The notes under the pieces: model-generated
Told to the model about the DNA's origin: nothing
The model's input: the letters and a program-made list of their open reading frames with translations, nothing else
Databases searched by the model: none
In this document: positions 1 to 7,310 of the stretch, in pieces
Position numbering within the stretch: the stretch's first letter is position 1
How the letters are laid out: each line of letters begins with the position of its first letter
NCBI GenBank assembly: GCA_017523285.1
Contig: JAFWWU010000143.1
Coordinates: 1 to 36,928 of the forward strand
Origin: Ruminococcus sp.
GTDB lineage: Bacteria; Bacillota; Clostridia; Oscillospirales; Ruminococcaceae
Direction of reading: 5' to 3'
Length of the DNA stretch: 36,928 nt
Program-made: the position numbers and the translations under genes

Positions 1-192
1 AATGCATTGATTGAGAAATTAGAAGAAAAGAAGATAGTTTGTGGTGTTACTGTTGTATATTCAAATGACCGTACACAATATGATTCTTTTGTTACTAATG
101 AACGACCAAATTTTGAACATCTAACCTACAAATTACGTGGATTTATAGGAATAGGAGAAAATTTTGAAATTGAATTTGAAGAATGGAGATGA
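1..192 (+). CDS. C-terminal end of a small lipoprotein-like protein (5' end outside window)
   Basis: The frame is open from base 1 to the stop at 190-192, giving about 63 residues that end in FEIEFEEWR. No start with a ribosome site is visible, so I read it as the 3' end of a gene beginning upstream. It matches the corrected C-terminus of the frameshifted lipoprotein gene at 15564-16258 over its whole length (shared blocks KLEEKK, YSND.T.YD.FVT, YKLRG, FEIEFEEWR). The DNA after the stop is also similar in both places, leading into the same palindromic repeat about 22-24 bases on. The function of the family is unknown to me. I am confident that it is a paralogue of the later gene. Confidence 0.65.
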   Translation, partial: NALIEKLEEKKIVCGVTVVYSNDRTQYDSFVTNERPNFEHLTYKLRGFIGIGENFEIEFEEWR

Positions 193-214
193 TTAATAAT
201 CTCGATTTTTTCAA

Positions 215-237
215 GTAGGGGCGGATATTATCCGCCC
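215..237. repeat. Partial copy of the palindromic intergenic repeat
   Basis: This is one arm of the repeat found complete at 15337-15445 and 16283-16393: GTAG followed by the near-palindrome GGGCGGATATTATCCGCCC. Only the first hairpin is present; the spacer, the second arm and the GGGATGCCG hairpin are missing. It follows the stop of the lipoprotein fragment at the same distance as the copy behind the paralogue. Confidence 0.75.
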
Positions 238-262
238 GCAAAATAAAGGTTTATACAAAATT

Positions 263-294
263 AAGGCTATCGGAAAAATCCGATAGCCTTTTTG
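263..294. terminator. Rho-independent terminator between convergent genes
   Basis: The perfect stem GGCTATCGG / CCGATAGCC with a loop of As is followed by TTTTT on the plus strand. It sits between the plus-strand lipoprotein fragment and the convergent minus-strand HTH gene, whose stop is at 295, so it can serve both directions. The T tract is better on the plus strand. Confidence 0.85.
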
Positions 295-513
295 TTATTC
301 TTCATCGTCATCATCGGTGTATTCGAGAATATCTCCGGGTTGACATTTGAGAACACGACATATAGCATTGAGAGTTGAGAAACGTATTGCACTTACTTTG
401 CCTGTTTTTAGTTTAGATAAATTTACATTAGCAACGCCGACTTTTTCAGAAAGCTCATTAAGAGAGATTTTTCTGTCAGCCATTACTCTGTCAAGACGTA
501 ATATAATTGACAT
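295..513 (-). CDS. Small Cro/CI-type HTH transcriptional regulator (YozG-like)
   Basis: This 72-residue protein is almost only a helix-turn-helix: ISLNELSEKVGVANVNLSKLKTGKVSAIRFSTLNAICRVLKCQPGDIL is the typical Xre/HTH_26 fold, ending in an acidic tail (YTDDDDEE). The start has a strong AAGGAGG about 7 bases upstream. It is the second gene after the DUF2975 membrane protein, 12 bases downstream, and both read from one promoter at 1113-1141. The pairing of a DUF2975 membrane protein with a YozG-like HTH is common in Firmicutes. The likely role is local repression, probably of its own operon through the palindrome at 1081-1109; this is inference. Codons for LKTGKVSAIR recur in a remnant at 1203-1251. 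Confidence 0.85.
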   Translation of the reverse strand: MSIILRLDRVMADRKISLNELSEKVGVANVNLSKLKTGKVSAIRFSTLNAICRVLKCQPGDILEYTDDDDEE

Positions 514-525
514 TCAGATACCTCC

Positions 526-1053
526 TTAAAGCGTTTCATCGGATTCTTGCTGTAATTTACAGCCGTATCTGAAAATGTAAGCAAGAGATATAAGCATAAA
601 ACCAATAATAAGACATGCTATTTCGCCTTCGTAGATTAATAAATCCACATCATTATAAATACCGCTGTAAAACAATACAGATGATACAATCTTGATAATA
701 TATCCGATTATCCCTGTAATCAGCATTATTTTAGCCGCCGATTTTATTTTATCGGCAAGGCTGTAAGTGAATGGCGAACTACCTGTTTTTAATTCATCAA
801 ACATTTTTGCAATAAAGGTGAATGATATACACATGCCTATTAATGTAATGGCGTTTTCGGCTGAAAAGAGAAATGTATTCCACCTGTTGCCATGAACTAT
901 GTCTATGAGCATCTCATAAATAAATGTTAATGAACAAATAAACATTCCCCCTGACATAGTAATTGCGATGATTTTGCAGATTCTGCAAAACTTGATGAAA
1001 TCTTTCTTTTCAATTTCCGATGTTTTTTTGGATTTTTTAATACTTGTTTTCAT
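526..1053 (-). CDS. DUF2975 family integral membrane protein
   Basis: This 175-residue protein has a basic N-terminus (KTSIKKSKKTSEIEKK) and four predicted membrane segments: IIAITMSGGMFICSLTFIY, AITLIGMCISFTFIAKMF, IMLITGIIGYIIKIVSSVLF and IACLIIGFMLISLAYIF. The stretch DELKTGSSPFTYSLADKIKSAAKI between segments 2 and 3 is the recognisable DUF2975 signature. The start has GGAGG 8 bases upstream. It is the first gene of a two-gene minus-strand operon with the HTH regulator. The biochemical role of DUF2975 is not known. The pairing suggests a membrane partner or target of the regulator, but the sequence does not show which. Confidence 0.85.
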   Translation of the reverse strand: MKTSIKKSKKTSEIEKKDFIKFCRICKIIAITMSGGMFICSLTFIYEMLIDIVHGNRWNTFLFSAENAITLIGMCISFTFIAKMFDELKTGSSPFTYSLADKIKSAAKIMLITGIIGYIIKIVSSVLFYSGIYNDVDLLIYEGEIACLIIGFMLISLAYIFRYGCKLQQESDETL

Positions 1054-1080
1054 AAAATAACCTCCATTCTATTTTTTGTG

Positions 1081-1109
1081 ATTAAGATATTATAAGCGCT
1101 TATCTTAAT
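1081..1109. promoter_or_regulatory. Candidate operator: nested palindromes at the HTH/DUF2975 transcription start
   Basis: ATTAAGATA and TATCTTAAT form 9-bp inverted arms around an 11-base centre, and a 12-bp perfect palindrome ATAAGCGCTTAT overlaps one arm. The site begins just downstream of the -10 box of the minus-strand promoter, where a bound repressor would block initiation. The obvious candidate ligand is the HTH protein encoded in the same operon. Confidence 0.55.
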
Positions 1110-1112
1110 AAG

Positions 1113-1141
1113 AGTATAACATATAAATTTACGTTTGTCAA
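1113..1141 (-). promoter_or_regulatory. Sigma-A promoter of the DUF2975-HTH operon
   Basis: Read on the minus strand: -35 TTGACA (1141-1136), 17-base spacer, -10 TATACT (1118-1113). The transcript would start near 1106 and give a leader of about 50 bases before the DUF2975 start. Confidence 0.85.
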
Positions 1142-1202
1142 TAGTTAATTTACGATAAACATTAAAAAGTTGATAATTTACATAATATTTTTTATGTTTG
1201 AT

Positions 1203-1251
1203 GCGTATTGCACTTACTTTGCCTGTTTTCACTTTTGACAAAGCAGAATCA
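1203..1251 (-). pseudogene. Remnant of an HTH gene (fragment only)
   Basis: A minus-strand frame here reads DSALSKVKTGKVSAIR, nearly the same as VNLSKLKTGKVSAIR in the HTH gene at 295-513. The two share an exact 26-base direct repeat (383-408 and 1204-1229). Outside this patch the frame shows no HTH fold, so it is a relic of a second copy or of a recombination event, not a working gene. The -35 box of the parC promoter (1235-1240) lies inside it. Confidence 0.5.
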
Positions 1252-1263
1252 ATGTGATATAAT
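1235..1263 (+). promoter_or_regulatory. Consensus sigma-A promoter for parC
   Basis: TTGACA (1235-1240), exactly 17 bases, TATAAT (1258-1263): full consensus. Transcription would begin near 1270 and give a leader of about 55 bases before the parC start at 1326, which has an AAGGA ribosome site. Confidence 0.88.
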
Positions 1264-1325
1264 AAAAAGGTATTTGTAAAAATCAATCAGACTTTAAATA
1301 AATGAATATATGAAAGGATAAGGAA

Positions 1326-3557
1326 ATGGCAAGAAAAAAAGAAACCCCCAAGCCGAAAAAGGAACACAATGCCTATATCGAAGGCTCGGGTATAGTTGTA
1401 AATGAACAGATAGCCGATACGCTCAAAAAAAACTATATGCCTTATGCAATGAGCGTTATCATTTCGAGAGCACTTCCTGAAATTGACGGCTTCAAACCCT
1501 CGCACAGAAAGCTCCTTTATACTATGTATAAGAATGGACTTCTTCGTGAAGATAAAGAGCGTTCTAAATCCGCAAACGTAGTCGGTGCAACAATGAAGCT
1601 CAACCCTCATGGCGACCAGGCTATTTATGAAACAATGGTGCGTCTTACGAGGGGCAATGAGGCTCTTCTGCATCCTTATGTTGATTCTAAGGGTAACTTC
1701 GGCAAGGCTTATTCAAGAGATATGCATTATGCCGCTTCACGTTATACCGAGGTTAAGCTTGACCCTATCTGTAATGAGCTTTTCAGGGATATTGATAAGG
1801 AAACGGTAGATTTTGTTCCTAACTATGATAATACAATGCAGGAGCCGACACTTCTTCCTGCAACATTTCCGTCTGTTCTTGTAAATGCAAATGTGGGTAT
1901 TGCCGTATCTATGGCAAGCAATGTATGCTCATTCAATTTGCAGGAGATATGCGAAACGTGTATTGCTCTTATGAAAAATCCTGAGCATGATATCCTCAGT
2001 ACGCTCAAAGGACCTGATTTTCCAGGCGGCGGCTTTATGTTCTATGATGAAGCTGAGCTTAACAAGATTTACGAAACAGGCAGAGGCAGTATAAAGGTAC
2101 GTTCAAAGTATAATTACGATAAATCTGCAAATTGTATAGAGGTAACTGAAATCCCATACAGCACTACTGTTGAGGCTATAATTGATAAAATCGTAGAGCT
2201 TATAAAGCAGGGGAAAATCAGAGAGATTTCATATATCCGTGATGAAACTGACCTTGACGGTCTTAAAATTGCAATAGACCTAAAAAGAGGCGTTGACCCC
2301 GATAAGCTTATGCAGAAGCTTTTCAGACTTACTCCGCTACAGGATAATTATTCCTGTAACTTTAATATTCTTATTGCAGGCACTCCGAAGGTAATGGGGG
2401 TAAGAGAAATTCTTACCGAATGGACAGCTTTCCGTGAGGAATGTGTCAAGAGAAGAACATATTACGACCTTACAAAGAAGAAGGAAAAGCTTCATTTGCT
2501 TGAAGCTCTCAGTAAGATTCTTCTTGATATCGATAAGGCAATAAAGATTATCCGTGAAACAGAGCAGGAAAGCGATGTTGTTCCTAATCTCATGCTCGGC
2601 TTTGGAATTGACGATATTCAGGCTGAATATGTAGCTGAAATAAAGCTGAGAAATATCAATAAGCAGTATATCCTCCGCAGAATACAGGACGTAGATACAT
2701 TGAAGCAGGAAATTGCCGAAATGGAGGAAATATTAAGTGACAGAAAGAAAATTCGCAAAATAATCGTTACAGAGCTTCAGAATGTTATCAAGCTTTACAG
2801 CAAGCCGAGAAAAACTCTTTTCTATTATCAGTCTGATATTGAAAATGAAGTTGTTGAAGATGATGTACCTGATTATGCAGTTAATCTTTTTGTATCGGCA
2901 AGCGGATATTTCAAGAAAATCACACCTCAGTCACTCAGAATGAGTGGAGAGCAGAAGCTCAAAGAGGGCGATTATATTACAGAAACATTTGAAGCAACAA
3001 ACAAAACAGAGCTTATATTCTTCTCAGATAAATGTCAGGCATATAAATCAAAGGCAAGTGCGTTTGATGATACCAAAGCAAGTCTTATGGGTGATTATAT
3101 TCCTGCAAAGCTCAGCTTTGACAGCGAAGAAAGCCTTAAGGCGATGATTCCGACAACAGATTATGAGGGATATGTAATGTTCTTCTTTGAAAACGGAAAG
3201 GCGGCTAAAGTACCGCTTAAAGCCTATGAAACAAAGACAAACCGTAAAAAGCTTGCAAATGCATATTCTTCAAAGTCACCGCTTGTAAGGATTCTGTATA
3301 TATCAGAGGATTGTGAAATACTCCTCAGAAGTTCAAAGGGAAATGCTCTTTTATTCAATACGGCAATGATTCTGCCTAAGTCTACAAGAGATTCACAGGG
3401 CGTACAGGTTATCACATTAAGAGCAAAGGCTGTTCTTGAAAGTGCGGAAATCGTAACAGATAATCTTTCAGAGCTTGAAAAATACAGGTCAAAGAATATT
3501 CCTGCCGCAGGAAAGCCTGCAAAGGAGCTTGGTGACAGTAATCAGCTTAAATTATAA
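1326..3557 (+). CDS. parC: Type IIA topoisomerase subunit A (topoisomerase IV ParC / gyrase A family)
   Basis: This is the breakage-reunion subunit of a type IIA DNA topoisomerase, 743 residues. The N-terminal half has the expected order: YMPYAMSVIISRALPEIDGFKPSHRKLL, the NPHGD loop (94-98), DSKGNFG, and the catalytic tyrosine Y140 in AASRYTEVKLD. A coiled-coil tower and a C-terminal pinwheel-type domain follow. I see no GyrA-box (QRRGGKG-like) in the C-terminal part, which favours topoisomerase IV over gyrase. The positions matching quinolone contacts Ser83 and Asp87 of E. coli GyrA are Q98 and E102. The B subunit, often adjacent in clostridia, is not in the window; the accessory DNA upstream may separate them. 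The DUF6311 gene follows after 18 bases. Confidence 0.85.
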   Translation: MARKKETPKPKKEHNAYIEGSGIVVNEQIADTLKKNYMPYAMSVIISRALPEIDGFKPSHRKLLYTMYKNGLLREDKERSKSANVVGATMKLNPHGDQAIYETMVRLTRGNEALLHPYVDSKGNFGKAYSRDMHYAASRYTEVKLDPICNELFRDIDKETVDFVPNYDNTMQEPTLLPATFPSVLVNANVGIAVSMASNVCSFNLQEICETCIALMKNPEHDILSTLKGPDFPGGGFMFYDEAELNKIYETGRGSIKVRSKYNYDKSANCIEVTEIPYSTTVEAIIDKIVELIKQGKIREISYIRDETDLDGLKIAIDLKRGVDPDKLMQKLFRLTPLQDNYSCNFNILIAGTPKVMGVREILTEWTAFREECVKRRTYYDLTKKKEKLHLLEALSKILLDIDKAIKIIRETEQESDVVPNLMLGFGIDDIQAEYVAEIKLRNINKQYILRRIQDVDTLKQEIAEMEEILSDRKKIRKIIVTELQNVIKLYSKPRKTLFYYQSDIENEVVEDDVPDYAVNLFVSASGYFKKITPQSLRMSGEQKLKEGDYITETFEATNKTELIFFSDKCQAYKSKASAFDDTKASLMGDYIPAKLSFDSEESLKAMIPTTDYEGYVMFFFENGKAAKVPLKAYETKTNRKKLANAYSSKSPLVRILYISEDCEILLRSSKGNALLFNTAMILPKSTRDSQGVQVITLRAKAVLESAEIVTDNLSELEKYRSKNIPAAGKPAKELGDSNQLKL

Positions 3558-3575
3558 AAGGAACTGTAAAACTTA

Positions 3576-5231
3576 ATGAAGCTAAAATCAGATAAATATC
3601 TATTATGTGTTCTTGGAGCAATTATAGGTGCTGTTTCGTTTGTTTTAATTTATGGAGTGAAAATTCTCAATCCGACTTATGATGCGTGGATTTTCAATCA
3701 GAATGGTGATATGGTACAGCATCAGCTTGGCTGGACGTTTTTTCGAAATTCAGACTGGAGCTTTCCGCTTGGAATTATAGATGGACTTTCTGAAACTGAT
3801 ACAGTAACATGCGTAGTTACGGATTGTCTGCCGCTATTTGCGATATTTTTCAAGCTATTTTCGTCTGTTTTGCCTGAAACATTCCAGTATTTCGGAATAT
3901 GGGCTTTGACGTGCTATATAATACAGGGAATTCTCTCGGCCGTAATACTCAGAAAGCTTACATCAGATACCATATTTTCACTTATCGGAACTGTTATATT
4001 TACTACGTTTTCTGCTGTTATTGAACGATTTTATCATCATGATACGTTAATGGCACACTGGCTTATACTATTGGCGGTATTTTCGCTTGTATATCAGAAC
4101 CGAAAGTGGAAATATCGTATAACTCCGATTATAATATGGTCGGTAAATGGTATGCTTGCTGTAATGATACATTCTTATTTTCTGCCGATGATTTATATGG
4201 TAATGCTTGGATATATCATAATTGACGTGTTTGAAAATAAGAAGTATCTCAGACCTGCCGCAGTATTTCTTTCAACAACTGTATGCTCTGTCATAACAAT
4301 GTATTTTATCGGAGGATTTGCAGGCGGCGGCTCAATGTCGGGCGGAGGGCTTGGTGTATTTTCAGCAAATCTGAATGCATTTTTTAATTCGTTCGGTGAT
4401 TCCAGATTTCTTAAACCGCTTAATATAACAGGTCAGCAAAAGGAAGGCTATGGCTATCTTGGACTTGGAGTAATACTGCTTTGTTTTGTAGCATTATTGC
4501 TTTCGGTTTATTATGTGGAAAAAAAGGCGAATATAAAAAGAATTATAAAAAAATACAGAGTAAAATTAATCGCAGCAGCTGTTATTATGGCTTCAAGCGT
4601 ATATTTTGCGGTTTTTCCCGTAGTTACGCTTAACAGCAGGACACTTTTTACCATAAATTACCCTGATATTATTTATAATCTGCTTTCGATATTCAGAGCA
4701 TCGGGAAGATTTATATGGGTAGCAGATTATACTATAATTCTGGCAGCACTTTTCGTTTTATCAAAGCTCAGAAAATCTGCTCCAAAGACTATGCTGGTGA
4801 TACTTTCGATATGTGTAGGAGTACAGCTTCTTGATTTTTCGGAGTATATAAAGCAGACAAATGCGAAATTCACTACGGAAATGACATATTTTCTTCCATC
4901 TGAGTTTGAAACTATTTCTGAAATAACTGATGGAAAAGAAAAGTTTGTATTTATTCCTGCAAACAATTCAGTTATGCCTCCGCATAAGGATTTATTTGAA
5001 TTTGCGTATTATTCAGCTGAAAATGATATGGAAATGAGTACGTTTTATCTTGCAAGAAATGATAATGACGGATTGTTGAAGTATATTTCAGTTCAGCTTG
5101 AAATGCTTGAAAGCAATAACGCAGATGCCAATGCGGTATATGTGTTCTATGATAAATCAATGATTTCTGAAAATCTCGATAATATAGAAATATATGATTT
5201 TGAAAGATATACTCTTTTAATGATAAAATAA
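3576..5231 (+). CDS. DUF6311 multi-pass membrane protein (GT-C-like)
   Basis: This 551-residue protein has about 10-12 hydrophobic segments. The conserved N-terminal extracellular block NPTYDAWIFNQNGDMVQHQ..GWTFFRNSDWSFPLG is the hallmark of DUF6311. Such proteins resemble GT-C glycosyltransferases or polyprenyl-sugar-dependent membrane enzymes; the acceptor is unknown. The C-terminal ~120 residues are soluble and probably extracytoplasmic. It starts 18 bases after parC with an AAAGGAA site and ends at a strong terminator, so the two are probably co-transcribed although no functional link is evident. The family call is fairly sure; enzymatic activity is inference. Confidence 0.75.
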   Translation: MKLKSDKYLLCVLGAIIGAVSFVLIYGVKILNPTYDAWIFNQNGDMVQHQLGWTFFRNSDWSFPLGIIDGLSETDTVTCVVTDCLPLFAIFFKLFSSVLPETFQYFGIWALTCYIIQGILSAVILRKLTSDTIFSLIGTVIFTTFSAVIERFYHHDTLMAHWLILLAVFSLVYQNRKWKYRITPIIIWSVNGMLAVMIHSYFLPMIYMVMLGYIIIDVFENKKYLRPAAVFLSTTVCSVITMYFIGGFAGGGSMSGGGLGVFSANLNAFFNSFGDSRFLKPLNITGQQKEGYGYLGLGVILLCFVALLLSVYYVEKKANIKRIIKKYRVKLIAAAVIMASSVYFAVFPVVTLNSRTLFTINYPDIIYNLLSIFRASGRFIWVADYTIILAALFVLSKLRKSAPKTMLVILSICVGVQLLDFSEYIKQTNAKFTTEMTYFLPSEFETISEITDGKEKFVFIPANNSVMPPHKDLFEFAYYSAENDMEMSTFYLARNDNDGLLKYISVQLEMLESNNADANAVYVFYDKSMISENLDNIEIYDFERYTLLMIK

Positions 5232-5273
5232 AAACTCCGATGGAAGCGATAAGCTTCTGTCGGAGTTTTCTTT
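5231..5273. terminator. Bidirectional terminator between convergent operons
   Basis: AAAACTCCGA and TCGGAGTTTT flank an inner GGAAGC / GCTTCTG stem, followed by CTTTAAAT. The A and T tracts on both sides suit termination of both the DUF6311 transcript (plus) and the ABC exporter transcript (minus). Confidence 0.88.
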
Positions 5274-5286
5274 AAATATATAAATA

Positions 5287-6162
5287 TTACTTGATATCCT
5301 TTTTCTCAGTAACAATACAGCCTACGATTAAAGCAGCCGCACCGCATACAATTGCAACGATTGTTGCTCTGATAAGGTCATCTGAGGAAGCACCACCCAT
5401 TGTGAGAGCGAGATCATTTCCTTTTGATACTGTTGAAAGTACATTACCTGAGAGTGTGTATTTAGTAAGGTCGAAATCCTTTTCAGGCTCAAAGATTTTA
5501 TTTACAGCGAGTGAAAGAAGCTGATAAATCAAAGCACCCATACCTGATGCAAGTGAAATACCTACAATCATAGGCATAACCCTGCTTCTTACAAAATATG
5601 TAAGTGAAGAAACAAAGAATGCAAATGCAAGGTGGAGAAGAATCTGAACTCCGAATACCTTGGCGAATTCTCCCAAATCACCCATAGAAGAATTTGAGAA
5701 GAGAAGCGCTGTTATTGCTGTTGTAGCTATAAAGCATGCAAGGAGAGAAATAATTGTATAGATTGCAACTATAATCATATTTGCAATAACAAGCTTGCTT
5801 CGTTTGAATGCAAATCCTGTAAGGTTTTTGATATAACCGTTTTTAAGCTCACCATTGATGAATATTACAGCAAAGATTGTAACAAGGAGAAGAATGTTAC
5901 AGCCTGTTATATTAGCTTCTGTCATATCGGTACATTTCCATTCTATTTCGCCGAAAAATAAGGGTTCTTCCATTTCAGCGATTTCTTCTTCGGTTAATTC
6001 TTCAGAAGCTGAAATTTCATTTGAAAGCTGATTTTCTACAATCTCAAGAAGCTTGAACATTGCAGGGTTGAGCATAGAAATGAGAAATGTAAGCACAAGA
6101 ATAATATATGTACACTTACTTTTGAGAAGTCGTGTAAATTCCATATTAAGTATATTAAGCAT
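5287..6162 (-). CDS. ABC-2 type exporter permease
   Basis: This 291-residue membrane protein has six predicted membrane segments: about 18-35, 84-104, 125-155, 168-190, 196-219 and 264-284. The loop after the first segment is acidic and extracytoplasmic (ASEELTEEEIAEMEEP). The layout fits the ABC-2/LanE-BcrB-like permeases. The start has AGGAGG and overlaps the 3' end of the ATPase gene by 8 bases, so the two are translationally coupled and form one exporter. By analogy with BcrAB and lantibiotic immunity transporters it may remove or detoxify membrane-active compounds; the substrate cannot be read from the sequence. Confidence 0.8.
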   Translation of the reverse strand: MLNILNMEFTRLLKSKCTYIILVLTFLISMLNPAMFKLLEIVENQLSNEISASEELTEEEIAEMEEPLFFGEIEWKCTDMTEANITGCNILLLVTIFAVIFINGELKNGYIKNLTGFAFKRSKLVIANMIIVAIYTIISLLACFIATTAITALLFSNSSMGDLGEFAKVFGVQILLHLAFAFFVSSLTYFVRSRVMPMIVGISLASGMGALIYQLLSLAVNKIFEPEKDFDLTKYTLSGNVLSTVSKGNDLALTMGGASSDDLIRATIVAIVCGAAALIVGCIVTEKKDIK

Positions 6163-7072
6163 TGTTTTTACCTCCTGTAAGCTTGATAAAGTATTCCTCG
6201 ATTGAATCGTTTGCTACGCTGATTGATTTAACTCTGATTTTCTTTTCAGCAAGAGCAAATACCATTTCAGGTACAGAATCGAAGCCTTCAAGAATTTCAA
6301 TGTTGTTATCATCAATGATATTCATCTTATTTATACCGAGTGACTTTACAGCTTCAGCGGCAGCCTGTGAGCTTCCGTCAGTAATAAGCTTGATACGCTC
6401 ACGACATTCCTCAACGAGTTCATCGTGGCTGAGTTCTTTAATGAGAACGCCGTTATCGATAATACCGAAATGTGTTGCAACCTTAGAAAGCTCTTCAAGA
6501 ATATGGCTTGAAATGATGATTGTCATATTTCTTTCTTTTACAAGAGATGTAAGCATTTCACGCACTTCAAGAATACCCTGTGGGTCAAGACCATTGATAG
6601 GCTCGTCAAGGAGAAGAAGCTCAGGATCGCCTACAAGAGCAAGACCGATACCAAGACGCTGTTTCATACCGAGAGAGAAGCAGCCAGCCTTTTTCTTGCC
6701 AACCTTTTCAAGACCGATAGTTTTAAGAATACCCTCGATATAGCCTTCCTTGTTAATGCCTGCCGCTTTGCATTTGAGTTTTAAGTTATCATAAGCAGTC
6801 ATGCCTGGGAAAATACCTGGGTCTTCGATAAGAACGCCGATTTTCTTCATTTCTGACGCACGGTCATTATTCTTCTTTCCGAAAAGTGTGATATTGCCTG
6901 ATGTAGGCTTAGCCATACCGCATATCATTTTGAGGAATGTTGTTTTTCCTGCGCCGTTTCTTCCGATAAAGCCGTAAATAGCACCTTTTTCGAGGTGAAC
7001 ATTAACTTCGTTTACAGCTTTTTGCTTGCCGTATATCTTGGTAAGCTTATCTGTTTCAAGTAAATAACTCAT
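6155..7072 (-). CDS. ABC transporter ATP-binding protein (BcrA/LanF-like)
   Basis: This 305-residue nucleotide-binding protein has the full motif set: Walker A GRNGAGKTT (about 37-45), signature FSLGMKQRL, Walker B LLLLDEP and a switch histidine in IIISSHILEEL. The N-terminal pattern TDKLTKIYGKQKAVNEVNV..GAIYGFIGRNGAGKTT is typical of the bacitracin-resistance and lantibiotic-protection subclass, and the ~80-residue C-terminal extension is also usual there. It is the first gene of a two-gene minus-strand operon with the permease and starts with an AAAGGA ribosome site. It is divergent from the two-component system, which makes regulation by that system plausible but not shown. Confidence 0.88.
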   Translation of the reverse strand: MSYLLETDKLTKIYGKQKAVNEVNVHLEKGAIYGFIGRNGAGKTTFLKMICGMAKPTSGNITLFGKKNNDRASEMKKIGVLIEDPGIFPGMTAYDNLKLKCKAAGINKEGYIEGILKTIGLEKVGKKKAGCFSLGMKQRLGIGLALVGDPELLLLDEPINGLDPQGILEVREMLTSLVKERNMTIIISSHILEELSKVATHFGIIDNGVLIKELSHDELVEECRERIKLITDGSSQAAAEAVKSLGINKMNIIDDNNIEILEGFDSVPEMVFALAEKKIRVKSISVANDSIEEYFIKLTGGKNNA

Positions 7073-7126
7073 TGTTTTAATCCTTTCTGTGTTATATTGG
7101 ATGAAATAGACTGTTTTATAGCTTAC

Positions 7127-7155
7127 ATTATATCATATACTAAATATTTTGTCAT
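7127..7155 (-). promoter_or_regulatory. Promoter of the ABC exporter operon
   Basis: On the minus strand: ATGACA (7155-7150), 17 bases, TATAAT (7132-7127). The leader to the ATPase start at 7072 is about 50 bases. Confidence 0.75.
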
Positions 7156-7189
7156 TAATTTTCGAAAAGATTTTGAAAAATCAGAAATA

Positions 7190-7218
7190 TTGAAATAAAA
7201 TATTAATTATGATATAAT
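7190..7218 (+). promoter_or_regulatory. Promoter of the two-component operon
   Basis: TTGAAA (7190-7195), 17 bases, TATAAT (7213-7218). Transcription would start near 7225, leaving a leader of about 85 bases that contains the paired palindromes at 7242-7276. It is back to back with the exporter promoter, with only about 35 bases between the two -35 boxes. Confidence 0.8.
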
Positions 7219-7241
7219 AAATACTATGAAAAATAATCTAC

Positions 7242-7276
7242 AACTGTTCATACAGTTTATATACAGTATACACTGT
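7242..7276. promoter_or_regulatory. Two adjacent palindromes in the two-component leader, candidate operator pair
   Basis: AACTGT-TCAT-ACAGTT (7242-7257) and ACAGT-ATAC-ACTGT (7263-7276) are two inverted repeats built from the same ACTGT/ACAGT half-site, with centres about 20 bases (two helical turns) apart. They lie downstream of the predicted start of transcription and upstream of the GGAGG of the response regulator. They could bind a dimeric regulator, perhaps the response regulator itself. Confidence 0.45.
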
Positions 7277-7310
7277 TTCAAATAGTTTGTCAATAGCAAT
7301 GGAGGAATTT

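Noticed and set aside
1050..1286. 78-residue minus-strand frame upstream of DUF2975
   Set aside because: It covers the operon promoter and operator, has no ribosome site, and only a 16-residue patch resembles a protein (the HTH remnant).
2944..3147. Short frames inside parC and other large genes
   Set aside because: They are out-of-frame shadows of well-supported coding sequence.
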